Positions 38,001 to 53,000 of a stretch of 64,000 nt of DNA are shown here, piece after piece (position 1 is the stretch's first letter; each line of letters begins with the position of its first letter). Made by a program: the position numbers and the translations under genes. The notes beneath the pieces are model-generated. The model saw nothing but the letters and a program-made list of their open reading frames with translations. It did not search any database and was not told the origin of the DNA. This DNA comes from Anopheles merus (lineage: Eukaryota; Arthropoda; Insecta; Diptera; Culicidae): assembly GCF_017562075.2 (NCBI RefSeq), contig NC_054083.1, forward strand, positions 14,307,107-14,371,106, read 5' to 3'.

Positions 38001-41000
38001 CCGTACTCTGTTGTTGTTGTCGTCCCTAGTGTGCTTATTTGGCAACGAGCACGCACGGCCCACTGTGTGACTGACGATGTCGCGTCGCTAGAGCAACCCC
38101 GAACGAACTACGCCAACTAACCAACTAACATACTGAACCCTCAATCACCCACCGGTAACCGAACCCAAAGAATAGAATATCATGTGTCTGGCTGGCTTTT
38201 TGTGCCCGCTTTATGCTATATGAGAAGTCAGTGGACGCGAATCGACCTGATGATGATGGTGATGATGATGACGGAGTACATTCACAGCACACAGCAGCGA
38301 AGGAAGCTGACGACCGTTTGCGAGAGTGAATTCGCAAACTCACGTGCTCCTATGATGATAGTTTGTTTCCTAGCTTGATTGCACTATTGCCCCACTACCG
38401 CTCGGAAAACTCGGCGCCGAAGTGTTTGCTGCCTCGATATCAAGATGCACGCACACAGCTCTGTGGCTTAAACGCGATCGCGAAAGGGCAATCACGATCA
38501 GTGCAACACTGCCGATATGCTGCTCACAACTAATGCACGCGGGGGATTACATTCCTCTATGCAACGAAGTTGGTTTCGCGTGTGAAATGTGAAAAGTGAA
38601 TCGCTCTTTCCACCGATAAATTGCCGTCTGCTTTCACTCAGAGTGCACGCTTTACTGACCTGCCCTTTAGCTGGCTGGCTGGCTGATGTTGTGTTCCACA
38701 CGCCCCACAAAAAAAAAAGAATACCTCTGCACTTTGGGGAAATTCCATACCCATTTCCACCCATGCTGAGCCGGGAATGTTATGAAAGACGGGCTGTTTT
38801 TTTGTATTCGTTTCTTTTACAGTTTAGAGTGAAACATCCTTCAACACACCCACGGTCACGGACATACGGTCAAGTTGCCACCTGCTATGGATTGGCGGTA
38901 GTGATGTGTGTGCGTGTTGGTTTGTGTGGTTAAAAGAGCATAACCGCGGATCAACCACTTCATCACGAAGATTTATTAATGCACATTAGTTGTGCTTTTT
39001 TATCACACTCTATTGAGAAAAGTGATAAATGTCGGAAATATATACAATTCTCTTAAAATTATGAATATTGCTCACATGTAGCAATATCACAAAATATTGA
39101 AAAAAGCAGCTGTAGACAATTGAAAGTAACATAAAACATCCTACCAGCAGCAAGAATGGTTTAAAAAAAAGCAATTCTACTTTATCAACCAACAAGCAAC
39201 TCAACCCAGCGTTGCTTAACCATTCCACTCCAAGCCGGGACCGGTCGCGAGCTAGTGAGCACAATCAGCAAACACGAAACTGTTACAACCAGGTAAATAT
39301 TTACATTTCGATGAATGATCACGATCACGAAGCGACCGTAAAAGTGGCCCATACACGGCCTCAACGGAACCTACCACAGCAAATGCGTCATCCGGTGGCG
39401 GTTAGGCGAAAAAAAAAAACAACACAAAATACAAACTACGGGAGAAGCAGAAACAGGTTCAAAGCGGAGGAAAAGCATTTAGCACTGGGCCTTACCTTGT
39501 TGTGCGTGCTGCAAATACTGGTTCGGTTGTTCCAACTGGAAGCGCCGCCGTGGCCGCCGTGCGGTGTAAGACTGTGGGTGCTGTTGTTGCCAATGCTTCC
39601 ACTGTGGCTGTTGCCGTTGCTGCCGATGTGAAGGTGCGCGTGATTCAGTCCCGTCCCGTTGCCGACGTTCGGGTGGTGATGGACGACTCCGTTGCCGTTT
39701 CCGGTTCCGTTCGGCTGATGGCTAAGGCCCGTCTGATGCAGCTGGCCAGTGCTGAAGGTTTTTGGCGTTACCGCCGTCCCGAGCGTAGTTGCGAGTACCG
39801 TATCGATTCCGGCCGTACTGGTGCTCCACACTGACACCGTACCATTGCTAGGGGACGGGTAGGGAGGGAAAGTTAACAACAGGACTCCATTGCGTTGAGT
39901 ATCACGAGCTAGTGGAGGAAGAAACACTTTGCTACGCTAAGCGTGTGCGACGGTTTTGGCACGGGAATGTATCGAAGATAGCTAGCAACTAAATCTAAAA
40001 CACTCTAATTCACAACATTTAAACTGGGAACGCAAACAAAAAACACACACACAAAACAATGAAATTAAGCTAGGTCCAATGTTTATATTTTTCTGACGTG
40101 TGTGCTGTACGACTGGAACAACACGCACGTGGAAGAGGTGATATCATTATGCGTTTGCTGGTAGGGATCCACCAACGTGTAATTTTGACAGATGAGAGGC
40201 GTCCATCACTATAGCATGAATACATTCCACCATTTTATTTTCACATGATAGTCAAGATTTATTGTGATACAATTTTTGGTTGAAAAAAAAAGGTTACATC
40301 ATTTTTGTATTCTTCTTGAAATGTTCATTAAAAAATTGAAAACATTATATCTCGAATGAACTTTTCGAGCAGCTATTCAAACTGCTCGAGCTGTTCGAGC
40401 TTGTGAATCCAATCTGATCCGGAACCACCAGCACTGCACTGTGGGCTTCGTTGTTGAATGAAAGTGGACATAATACAATATTCTTGTTCATATCTCGGCC
40501 GTATTTGACATGAATTTTACATTTTTGACTTTAATATCAACAACATTCATTCCTTAAAAAGTGTGAATTTATGTTTTTTTCAACAAATAACGTATATAAA
40601 CTTAAATTTTTATTTAGTTGAAGATTTAAAATCCCAATGCAGGGCACCCGCCATTTCAAATTCTAAGCCAACTGCAATAGTCGCATGGTTGACATATTGT
40701 TGATGCATCCGATAAATGCATTTTCTACTTGTGTCGTTTTTTTTCTTTTTAAAAAAATCAATTTAGAATGATTAATTCATAAATCAGATGAATTTATAAT
40801 TTATCATCATCAACTGTAGTACATTTTTCCTGCAAATTGAGCCCAAATCTATAATATCTAACAATATTCCAATAAGAGGCGAATGAGGCCAATTGGCTCA
40901 ATGTCTCTATAAAAATAAAGAAAAAAAAAACAATATTCTAACGGATATAAATAATAGCAAAGAATCAACCATTTCTAAGGGATCTAATTTTCAATTGGCT

Positions 41001-44000
41001 AAAAAAAGCGTACGAAACATTCCAAAATGTGTCAAAGCAATGAGAAGTGTAGGTTGGCAGCAACTCCAAACCACATGCCTTTACATGCACCTAAATCTAA
41101 GTCATAGTTCCGCTACACCCAGTCATTAAGCCACGATTTTCATTATCTTTTCGTACTGGAACTCGCCCGGTCGGAGGCACCGAAGGGAAGCAGTAGAAAA
41201 CGAAAGCGCTTCGACCAGCGAACAGGTTTTTACGACCTGGCCTGGTCGTTAAGCCCAGATGTGCATATGGCAGACGGTCGTGCAAATGGCAAGAAAAAGC
41301 CCAGTTCAATCGGGCCCGTTGCACCGCTGGGGGAACTTTTCACTCTCATCCTCATTAACGTCCCACAGACGCCGCGAAAGGGCAAGGGGGCGCATGATGT
41401 GCAACGAGAAACGATTGGGTCACCAGTAGTGTGGTGAACCGAATGCCTGATGATAATAATCAACGACTATCGGAATCGCACACCCTGGCCCTTTCGGTTA
41501 GCGTTAGAGAGATGAATAAAACATGTTCTATTCCGTGGCAGGCACAGCGAGAATGGATTGAAGGAGCAATGTACAACCACCTCCCCTATCTCCACGTTAT
41601 AGCCAGGTGCAATAAGTTCAAATGGCAACAGGTGTGCTGTAATAGTGGTCTTATCTTTGCTCCCGACTAGAGAGTTGCGAGCTTATGTAAATCGGTACCG
41701 GAATTCATCGTACTAATTTGTCTAGCTATCCATCATTGCGTGTCATAGTAGGCAGGATTTGAATCCAGACCTACTAGATGGAAGATAGGCCGTAATGTAG
41801 GAATGAAGTAATCCGGTCGAGACATGAGAGCCACTAATCATAAACGGAGCTGTGTGAAATAAAGTTATGACGATATAAACTCCACCCAATCGTCGCCCTA
41901 ATCAGCTCTACTTAGAAGGAAAAAAACATTCTCGACCGGATATCATGGCAATGCGGGCAACTCTTCCGCTCACAAGCAACGGTCCACAAAGTAAGCTGCC
42001 ATTAGTGAGCCAACCTCGAAGAAGAACCCCAACGTGCCGTCAAACTGGCCAACCGTGCCCGCTCGTATCGCACCGAAACCCTCGTCCCCCAGTCGGCCAT
42101 CCCAAAGCAAAGGTGTTTAACGGCGCAATCATTTGTTAAGATTGCTATCTCACGAATCGGAACCTCGAAGGGCTGACTATGCCAAACAACAACAACAACA
42201 ACAAGAACAGCACACCTCACAAGCCAGCCAACAAACACAACAACAACAAAAGAACCACAAATAAGTCCATTTGTGGTGCGTGATTGAAGAACATAAACCG
42301 CGGCTAATTTAAATAGCTCGGCTACATTGGATTATGAAATGATGATGTGTGAGCGAGCACCCTCTTATCGCTCCTACCCTATTGGGTGACCCATTCGCCC
42401 CGCGAATAATGTCCCGTGCACACTATTAGGGCCCGGCATTGCAACAATGGAGCGAGGCAAACAAAACATGCACATTAGCCACATTCACACAGCGCACGCT
42501 GATGAGTCAAGGTTGATAAGCGATGCATCAGCATGCTCGATGATAAGCGCAGTTACCTTCGTCCAGCTTCTGTATGCTTTGCAAGACAAGGACAACCACA
42601 ACGGGAGGCTGTCCCAAAAGTAAAGGCTTTTATAATTTTTCCATACCGATTTTAAAACAATTTAAGCGCATACACATGCACACATACACACTGAAACAAA
42701 AGCAAAATTCACGTTCGGTCGGATCGAAAAGATGAAAAATGGTTTATTTAGCGGTGGCGCATTTTATCCCGCGCTCCCTTCCCGTTTCCGCCTTAACACA
42801 AATTGAACAAAAAAGCATTGATCTCGAAACCGCAACCTCATCCCGGTTGCCCATCCCAGCTCAACGTTTTAAAAGGCAGTCAAATCGCCCTACCGCCTTT
42901 CTCCACCACCGCTCGGTTTCGCGGTCACGTGTTAGCATTGCACTCCGTGAAATCTGAGCAGAAAATCCCATCACCTCCCCATGAGACAGGGAGGATTAAA
43001 AAAGAACACATCACCCGTGCTCGAGTGGAACAACATTTGTTTACAAATTCCGATCGGCAGAAGCGGCATATTGTTGAAGCTGTTCGATAAATCGCGCCAA
43101 AACGTGCGCCCACGTTGCCGAACGAACGGCCGTGTCGCCATGACCACCGGTGCAGCACACCGAGCTGGACCGAGCCTTCTACTGTCAACCAACCGACATC
43201 TCAACGGCAACGTCAGAGTGGGGATGTTGCCCGGGAAGCGGCAATTAAATCCAATTGATTGCCCCGTGGTGGCATTAGTTATTCCTCGATATCCGTTATT
43301 TATGGTGCCGGTGATTCGAGGAAGCAACAGTGTCAGAAAATACCTGGAACCGTGCCATCAGCATAGCGTGCCATCTGTCACGAGCTCCGGAAGCGGCACC
43401 CCCAAACTGCAACGGAACCCCGTCGCTACCCGAGCTAAGGAGGCTGTCGATGACACGAGCAGATGACACACGATCAGGAAGTACCGTATTAGCGCCATGT
43501 GAGCATGGAGCTTATGGATTTTCCGAGCTTCCCCAAACGGGTCCCACCTTTCTGCTACTACAACTCCCCCTCCTCGGTCGTGACTGTGAGTGGTGGCAGG
43601 AGAAGATGAGAGTAATAGATGAGAGATGTCGTTACTATTATCGCTTTTTTACCTCGGTATCGCACGGTGTGCCCTTTTTTGTGCGCTACAGCTTATGACA
43701 AATGGACACGCGCGTTCCCGCGCCTACTAAGCCGACACGTGACACTCTTACAAGACGCCTCTATGTGTTTGTGTATGTTTGTAGTAAACCAAACAGATCT
43801 GATACCACTCGGTTCGCACTTCCTTAAGGAACGGATAGTGCACACACGACGGTTGTAGGTCCGCCCACCGTGTCTGCTCTGACGTCTATTCGGTTCAAAT
43901 TAATTCACCACTACGCAGTACTGGGGCGAACGAAAAAGGCGCCCCAATAATCTTGCACGCGCCAAGTGCAACCTCAAACTCGCACGTCAATCTACGCCAA

Positions 44001-47000
44001 CTATCTTGCTGAGACAGCCTGCGGCGTACTGCACTCGAACGAATCTGCATAACGATTCTACAGGTTGTACTACAGGATGGGTTCTTCCAACCTAGAAGAA
44101 CTGGACCCGCGTACCCTTGTGCAGTCAGCCATTCATGGATCTTTTTTGGTGCGGGGGTGTCTGGCTACCCCTTGCTAACCTTGAAGTTAGAAGGCTAGTA
44201 GACCAGTCCCTGGCAAGACAAACGGCACGTCACAAACGCTCTCGACGGTAGGCAAATAAGGGAGCCGGGGAGCAATCGATCAATAAATAATTCTCCGCAA
44301 TTGAATGGTTTAGCTCTAAATGACGTAAATAACATGGTACGGTGTGCTGATTTCTTCTTATTTCGTCGTAGTGATGCTGAGGTATGCGTTTTCATTTTCT
44401 TCCTGCAGGGTGCAGATATTATCGTATGTCATGTAATTGTTGGCCTCCAAAAATGTTCCAACTACAAGTCAGTGACATTTCGATTTTTTACAGATGTGTA
44501 ATACAATACTGGGCAAAACAAGCATAAACGTATAAGAACCACGCAACCAGATAGCACCGGGTCCTTGCTACGGTGGCACGATACGAAATCGTTCGTGTTA
44601 ATTATTGCTTGCTATCTATTCCAATATAAATTGTCAGTTAGCATATTGGTATAAAAGCAACTAGCTGAAAATTTCTTTCCTAGTGACGTATTTGCAGTAA
44701 AAAATCTGATGTACACAATAATAATATTTTGTTTATGACAAATAATTATTCAGTGTAAAATATCAATACATGCTTGCATGTATTGAAGGAAGTTTACAGT
44801 AAGAGCAGGATATAACGAATGAATAAATAAATAAATAAAACACATCTTAGGGCAGCTTACTTCAATATTTCATTGTAAAGCGATTTTTGATGAAAAATAG
44901 GAATGAAGTGAATGTATTTACTTATCGATTTATTTCTATTAAGCGTAAATAAATTAGATACAACTAATTTATTGTTGATAATTTTTCTTTTCTTATTTAA
45001 TTTACATTGTATTATTCAGTAGTATTAAGCTTTGCTTATTTATTCTGTATGCTTGACGACTTAAGTTCTACATGGAACATGTTATGATCTTATATGCCCA
45101 GAGAAGAAGACAATTGTTTATATTATACCAATGTCAACAGTTCAAGTAAACAATTGCTATAAAAAACATAAAAAAGGTTAACTTTTTCGTGAACTATAAC
45201 ATCTTTTTGCCAGTCTTTTGCTACGCTGATTGTCAAAAACTGCATAAGTCTTGGAGTCTCGAACGAACTCAGCACGTGATGCAGTTTGAATTTAATGTAT
45301 GTCAGAATATGCAAATCACTACTTTCCCATAACATGAAAGAAGTCTTGAATTGTTCCTATGAAATTGGTGGCAGGACGGCTGCCATCAGCTACAGGGGCA
45401 TTACTTCTTTATTTGCCATATCACAAGGGTTTCGAACTAGTGCTATGTAAGCCCCAATGTAAGCCTAAGCTCGTATCAACATGAATTCGTGCCAAAAAGA
45501 CGACTACCACATATGATTGAATTTGTGAGCTATAACACTAGTAAAATTGATGTCGAAGAACAAGTCGATGCAATTTATACAGATCTGAAAGTAACATTCG
45601 ACTGTACCACACGCAATTCGTCTTACTAAACTCCATAAGCTGGAACTTCGCTGCTCGTTCCTGCGGGGGCTCATGTCTTACCTAATGAATAGCTAATACG
45701 TCGTCAAACAACACGGGTGGCTGTATCCTCCTACAAGATTGCATCGAAACCTTCTTCCCGTGGTGCAAGCGCAACAGCCTGACTATCTGCATCGAGAAAT
45801 ACTTCTGTGTGTCCTTTTGCCGATGCAGGAGCCCAATTACTGCTACCTACTTCATAGACGGCACCGCAGTTAATCGACAAAATTATGTCAAAGAATTGGG
45901 TGTTGTTCTAGACTCCAGTTAAAATTTTAAACAGCATATCGATGACGAGCCAGAGGAGACTAACTATTTTGCCTGTATATCCGGACAACTAATGAATTTC
46001 GTAACCGTATATGCATTAAGGCTGTCTACAATAGTATCGTTCACTCGGTCTTGGAATATTCATGTGTAGTCTATAGCCCAACTACTGCTTCCTCAATTGT
46101 CCGACTTAAGGCGATTCAACGAAAGCTCTCAGGATATGCCCTAGGTTTGCTTCCCTAGCAGGATCGCAATAATCTTGCGATCTTTCTTATGCCGCACGGT
46201 GTCGTCTTCTAGGCCTTGAGCCTCCTTCGGTTAGAAGAAGCAATGCATAGTGCTCTTTTACGCTGGCCTGCTAAATGGCTTTATTGAGTCATCGCCTTTG
46301 CTGCATAGCATCGAACCAGAGAAACTCTACGGGTTGTTCAACCCCGCTCCAGCACTGGTCGGTCTGACCCTATGTTTCGCATGTCGGATGTATTCACCAA
46401 TGTTTCGGATTGCTTTTACTTTAATGTTTCAACCCAGTGCTTTAAACAACGTCTCCAGCTTCTGCTGTGGCCGCAGTGTTCTGTGATAAAAGGATTGATT
46501 TTGCTATGTATTTTTTGTACTGTTTCCTATCTTTATTAGGCCATATGGTTCGTTGAAGATCAACTAATAAATAATAATGATAATAATAACACTAATAATA
46601 ATCATAATAATTAATATACAGAAACAGGGTTTTCAGGCAAAAGATTCCCCATTATTAATGGCAGGCCGGTTGAAGTTTCACAGTGAATTTAATCGTAGTG
46701 GACTCCTTCGTCACTCCATTTTGTACGACTACATATATAACTTACACCACGCTTTGGCAGCTATCGAGCAAGACATCAGGCACATGGTAGGATTTTAAGG
46801 CCTAGCTCTCATTTGAAGACAGGTTTCTGATCGACTATACTCGGATCTAACGATTTTTGTCTTGTTTTGAACACACTGTAAACTACTCTCGCAGTTTACC
46901 TTGACGAGTCATACCATGAATTTATACCTTTTTCATGAGTTTTGTAATTTAATATGATAGAGTCGTTTCATTTCATCAGAAATTATGGACACGTTATAGA

Positions 47001-50000
47001 TCTCAAACATTTGTTTTGTAAGTCTCTGACAGTAGGATGAATTGAAGGAATAAATAAATGAAAAATCCACATAACAATAAGGATAGTTACAATATGGCCT
47101 TTGTACAATTAAGATACATACTATCATCTTAAGGGGTGGTCCCGTGGTACAGTCGTCAACTCGTAAGACTCAATATCATGCCCGTCATGGGTTCAATCCT
47201 AGAATGGACCGTCTTCCCGTAGCAAGGATTGACTATCCGACTATGTGGTAAATAAGTCTCGAAAGCCTGTATAGGCCGGCATGTCCGCGTAGGACGTTAC
47301 GCCAAATAGAAGAAGAAGAAATATCATCTTTTAAGTTCGACAATATCATCCGAAAGATGTAATGGTTCTTTATTAAAAGAAAGAAATTTAATTGAGAAAA
47401 ATACAGTTCCTCCTTTTCGGCCCGGACAATTTATGGGCTAGATTTGACTGAAATTGTGAAAATAGCTGGAAAAATTGGGAACGTTTAAGCTATAGTGCCT
47501 TATTGTCTATCAACCGGAAAAGGTTAAAATCATTGGCCCATCTGAGTGGAAATAAAAATTCCATAAAACAAACCACCACCCTGCACGCAATGTTATCGGA
47601 AGGCTCTTACCGTAACGCAAAGGTTGCAATATACTTTCAGGTAATAAAATAAATATTAAATTAGGTCCAACACAAATTCCTCGCCCCAACTGTGGCGAAT
47701 TTAAACCAGCTGAATTTGTAGCAAACATAACGGCCAAACTTTCGCTCTATCACCTGAGGCTTCGGTTGTTCGATGCAGCGTTCCTAACGCCTACACACGC
47801 CCGGAAGTTCGGAATCCGAAACAGCAACGACCGAGGCGCAACCGAGGGCCGGTTTGTGGATGAAAGAAACAACACAGCGACAGCCTATAGCATTACCAAC
47901 CGCATTTGCCAATCATTCTACTCGTCGCACGGTTTGGTCGCATCCGTGGGCCAAAGCCCGTCAGACTGACGACGACGACGGTCCATCGACCATCGCCGTG
48001 ATAGCATCGACCCATTGTCAGCTGAGCGATGGTAGTGTTCCTTCCGCCATGGCGCGATTATAATGTTTCGTTTACGCACGATCTGCTCCTTAAATGGTAT
48101 CGGGGCCCGGGTCCACCGCTCGACGATGTATCCCCATCGAGCTTCCCCAGAGACTCATAAACTTTATTAAATTTCACGCCGTTTCGGTGCCTTTGTTCCC
48201 GGCCGTTCGGTACCGCTCGATGGTTTGCCCAATGGCTGTGATGGCAGAGTGCTTGGCGAATGACACTAAACCTGAATGCTGATTCAATTGTCACCGTTGC
48301 AGGCTGTTGAAAGCCCCAACCCCCTATCGTGTAACTGACCTTGGCGCATTGCGGGTGTTTGGGCCCGATGGCAATGGTGCGTCAATCGCGATGAGCTAGC
48401 AGTGGACATCATCCTCGTGCAGAATCGGCAGGCTCCGAACGGAAGGGAGGGAATACAAACATGCACATAGTGGGAAGCTTTTTACACAAACCGGAAACCT
48501 TCCTTTGCTGCCAGCGGGATATGCGAACTGAAGCCTTTCTCGGCTGAACCCTGACCTCGAGGTCATTGTGATCTCGTCGGGTGGCATATTCCTCCGAGTC
48601 ATTTTGTTTGATTGATTTTAACATACGCAATTAAAATAACATATACGATGTTTTGTGTTAACTTGGGAATGCATCACGGTATTCCATGCTGTGCATCCTT
48701 GAAACGCAAACGATCACAGTGCAATTATTTGCGTTGGGATGATACCATAACGGTAATTTATGGAAGCAATTATAAATTAGAGCTCAATATTTTGCATTAT
48801 CACAAACAACTTTGGCATAAAGTGCACTCAAGCTGGTTCGCTTTAGAAAGCTAAACCAATGTTTCTTAACACTCTTTTATGCCCTCTTGTTCTTCTTGAC
48901 TCCACTTCTATCGGCAAAACTCGACAAAAATAGCCTTCCACGTGTAATTAATTGCCTTCTCTCAGGTGTTGTTCGTCAATGTTTTTGTAGCAACAGAGAC
49001 TCCCGCCGCGTCCCAATCAAATGATGTTTCGGGCAAGTTCTATTTCGGTAACCAAGATTAAGCGCCAAGTCATTGCGCAAACCGGTTCGGTGGGTGTACT
49101 TTCCGTTTCGGGCCGAGTAGTGCGGTTACCCAGCGTACGCTGCCCTCCCTAAACCCGAAAGGGCATGGTGGGAGCCCGGAAGAAAGGAAGGAACGCTACA
49201 CGCAAAGAAAATAGCAAAAAACAGATCGCTCAACCAAACGGGGCTAATGTAACAAATTTATTACTGGCGTCGAAGGTTTCATCCACCCAACTGTGACTGT
49301 GACCGTGTATCAGTAGTCGAGGTGTAGTTGTAGAACTATTAAAACCATGGCTATAGATTTCCATGTTTTACTTTTTTGCTTTCTTTGGCTTCACATCTCT
49401 CTCCTAGCTCGAGTGGATTCCTCCGCGGGTCCAAGGTTCAAGCTCAAGTGCGCTAAGCCCCACTATGATTTGCGGTGGCAGCAGAAACGTACACTACGGT
49501 AGGGTTTTTTTTATTGATTTGGTGAGCTTTAAACTTGAAGGGCCCTCTGTAGGGTGGAGAGGGTTTTTGTTGTTGCGTGGGTCGCTCTCACGAACATTCG
49601 CTTTGCCCAGACAGCTATAAGAATAAAGTTCCATTCCATTCGGACGTTTAGCGGGAGGTGTGGAAAATGATTAAAAATTAACTACACTGCTAGATGAAAG
49701 TGCTTATTATGCCGTGTGGTCAACTCGCGGCCTAGGTTCATAATGCAATCATTTGCCCCCTCCCCGGGCAAGGCAGGAACGTAGCAAAGGGTCTGAAATA
49801 CGGGGACACCCTGCCGCGAATGCCATACCGTCAAAACCGCAAACCGATGCGTTAGAGAAGCAGGGAAAGGTTGTCTGCTCGCGGTTCGACAATGATGACA
49901 ATGACAATTAATTTGGCCACGTACTGATTGCGGCCACCATTAGCGTGGTAAACAGTATTATGCAAACCGCTTTTATTGCTATCAACGCCAAACGTCACGC

Positions 50001-53000
50001 GGAATGATGAACGATTAGACGCACACACAGCGATGGGGTCGCGTTGCGTGTCTTTCCGGACCCGTGTATGTTTGATTGTTTCTTATGGTACATGCAAATT
50101 ATGTGAAAAAAATATTCCATTGGTAGCGTTTATCATGTACCGTGTGCACATTATGCCACAAACCGGCTCTATCAATCAAGTGTTTAGGAAAGTTGTCGAT
50201 ATGGTACGTCGGAAGTAGTACCACAGTGTAGTAACAATATAATTATGAGAGATTGGCCTAGTTTTGTTAATCAGCAACGGTAAACACATGTCTTGCTGTT
50301 GGTGTGAAATATTCATATGTAATTAGTACTTGGCTTCAAACATTACTTGAACGATGTTTGAATTTACATGGTTTGATTAAAGCGCTGAAGTATGAACGAC
50401 CTTACGATAATTATGATATTAAAGTTTAACTGAGCATATCAACGACAAGATAAGTGCAAGGAAGAAATGTATTGGGGAATTTTAATAATCTAAGCGCAAT
50501 TTTTAATATTGCGCTTAGATTAGAAGTTCGTTTTAAAGAACTAGACTATACAGGGTTTACCTAGCCAATCCGGCATCGTCAAAGCGTTATCGGTCGCCGT
50601 AAATACTTTTTCGGGCGACGTAAACCCTCAATTGGGCACTGTCATTTCTATTCGAGCCTTGTGAAGTATGAATCGAGCAAAGTACAGAATGAAAGCGTCC
50701 TACTCTTGAAGGTGTTAAATCGGTCGCTCCGTTGTGTTTGATTCATCAAGTTGTTTAAAAATACGTATTTTGCTTGTTATTTAACTTATTATGTATTATT
50801 TTAAAATGTTTACCTAATTAAATCATCAAACATATTATATTTTTTTTTAAATATAAAACCAAATTGCATTGTACGGGTTTGAATTAAAAATTAAAAAAAA
50901 TGAATTTGAATAATTTTTTATGTAATTTAACTTAAAAATAGTGAATTTTCTTACATATCAGTTAAACTACTCGCAAAAAAGTTTTGTTTTATAGCTAGAA
51001 AGCAACACAATATAAAGTAGGCCCAATTCATTCTGTACTTTGCCCGATTCATACTTCACAATGCTAGAATAGAAATGACAGTGCCCAATTGAGGGTTTAC
51101 GTCGCCCGAAAAAGTATTTACGGCGACCGATAACGTTTTGACGACGCCCGATTGGCTAGGTAAACCCTGTATATCAAAATCAATAATACAACATTCAAGA
51201 TCAATAGTTCAGATTTAAAGAGACAAAACAGGTTAAACAGCTTGTCAGCTCTAAAGTTGTCTACAAAAGCAATAAAAATAAATACAACAAATACTTCCAT
51301 TTTCAAAAAACTGTTAGGTTTGCTTTAGATATTAAAACAACGTCCACCAACCTGCAACGGCTCTCTTATTAAACTTGACCACGCTTGGACCCATCCATTT
51401 GTGATTGATTTACAGGTCATGTCCCCAGAAAAACCCATACTCCACATCCACAAACTTTGCTTCACTTAACAAATTAATACATTTACAAGGGTTTACGCCG
51501 CCTCAAGCAGCCGTTGTGTTCCATACATTGTACTTTTTTTCTCCTCCGCTTTCCATTCCCACTCAACAGGCCACGGTGACCCCACAGCACAACAGCACAA
51601 ACGCATTTTTATGAATCACAAAATGTTCATACCACCACCCATCCTAATGCCGTAAATCCCCTCCCCTAAACTGGGGAACTGTGCGTACAAGCACACACAC
51701 ACAAAAGTGTGTGCTTTTACAAAGCTTTTTTTTTATTAAACTCGGCCGGGTGCCGGGCGCTCTGGTGCAGCCGGGCGAAGCTTTTGGGTTGCGTAGTAAA
51801 GGGCGCAATTTAATCCGGTTAAGTGATTTTTGTTTCCACATCTCTCTACTGGGCTCGACTAGCGATCCAATCAATTCTCGGTGCCAATCTCAATGTCCGG
51901 ATGGTGTTTTGCGTTTCGGCAGAGTGTGGCATCTTGTGCTGGTTGACGTTGATCGAAGAGTTTGGCTTTAAAAGGGGGATGTAATAAAACTTTTGTGCAG
52001 CGTCAGCAGTAGAAGGATGTAAAAAGGAATGATTGAACTTTTTTTTTTATTTTTTGCCAATGTTTGTTTGCTCTATTGCTGCAGCTTGCAGGTATAATTT
52101 GGCACACATAGCTTACGCGCCACTCGCAAAGCATACGCAACGGGAAAATTTGAAAAATAATCCAACCATTCATATAACCAGATCGACCAGACGCGATAGA
52201 AACGTGAGCTAGCCGAGGCATAAAGGAAAACTTCGGCGGATAATTAAAATAAATTTCATTTTCACTCCATAAATCCGTTCCGATTCAGCAGGCAGCAGGT
52301 CGTTCGCCGTTTAACTTGAACTGTTTTCCTTTCACTGCCGAAAACTGTTACCATTTTCGTGAATTCACAAAAAAATTGAGACAAATACCCTATGCAGATG
52401 AGGGTTTAATCAAAATCCGTACCTATGCAGAACAAGAAACTGAAGGGACAGGGACGGTAAGCTTTCAATCGTGTTCGCATTAAACATTCGCTCCGTTCCA
52501 AAAGCGTCCGATCCGCAAAGAGACGTGTGTCTTTTACGCGCCATTTAGACTACGGCTTAAATGTGCCGTCCCCTCCCTTTCTGCTCTCGAGGGTGGATGA
52601 AACTGGCCAAAAGTTATCGTCGGGTAAAACAATGGATTAATGATCCCCGCGGACACTGATGGACCCTGGATGGACTCGCACAATCCTGAGCCGGGCAGTC
52701 GGTAGAACTAAAAGGGAAAGCGAGAATAAAGTGAACGACCAAAGCAGAAAACCAAAAAAAAGATAATTACTGTTTAATGATTCAGAAGGCGTACACCGGT
52801 CAATTTCTTTACGCAACTGACATTCCGAGGGTTGGTGTTTTTTGCCTTCCCTTTTCTTTGTCTTTTTTGTCTGTGACTTGTTCTTCTCGTGCGTCACACT
52901 AATCTTGCGGCCGCCACTCTCACTCACCATTCGATTAGGTTATTTTTGCCTATCAGCTCGCAATACCATTTCCTGATATTGCAAGGTACATGCGAAAGTA

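Noticed and set aside
39848..39927. Orai translation start at 39927 (MFLPPLARDTQ...)
   Set aside because: The frame between 39927 and 39848 is a pyrimidine tract ending in CCCCTAG, a good splice acceptor; it reads as intron, though an unspliced start is not fully excluded.
41740..41790. B-box-like GGATTTGAATCC as another SINE or tRNA
   Set aside because: No matching head, body or tail around it.
46250..46486. 78-codon plus-strand open frame as a gene
   Set aside because: It is part of the frameshifted C-terminal region of the non-LTR remnant at 45370-46620.
47140..47205. tRNA gene suggested by A-box-like and B-box sequences
   Set aside because: The same head occurs in multiple dispersed copies with a common body, AAGAAG tail and duplications, so it is a SINE; no intact cloverleaf was seen.
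52637..52930. Lys-rich minus-strand frame beginning MVSESGGRKISVTHEK
   Set aside because: Low-complexity basic stretch followed by an AT-driven hydrophobic tail; no support as an exon, and the ATG overlaps a donor-like GTGAGT.
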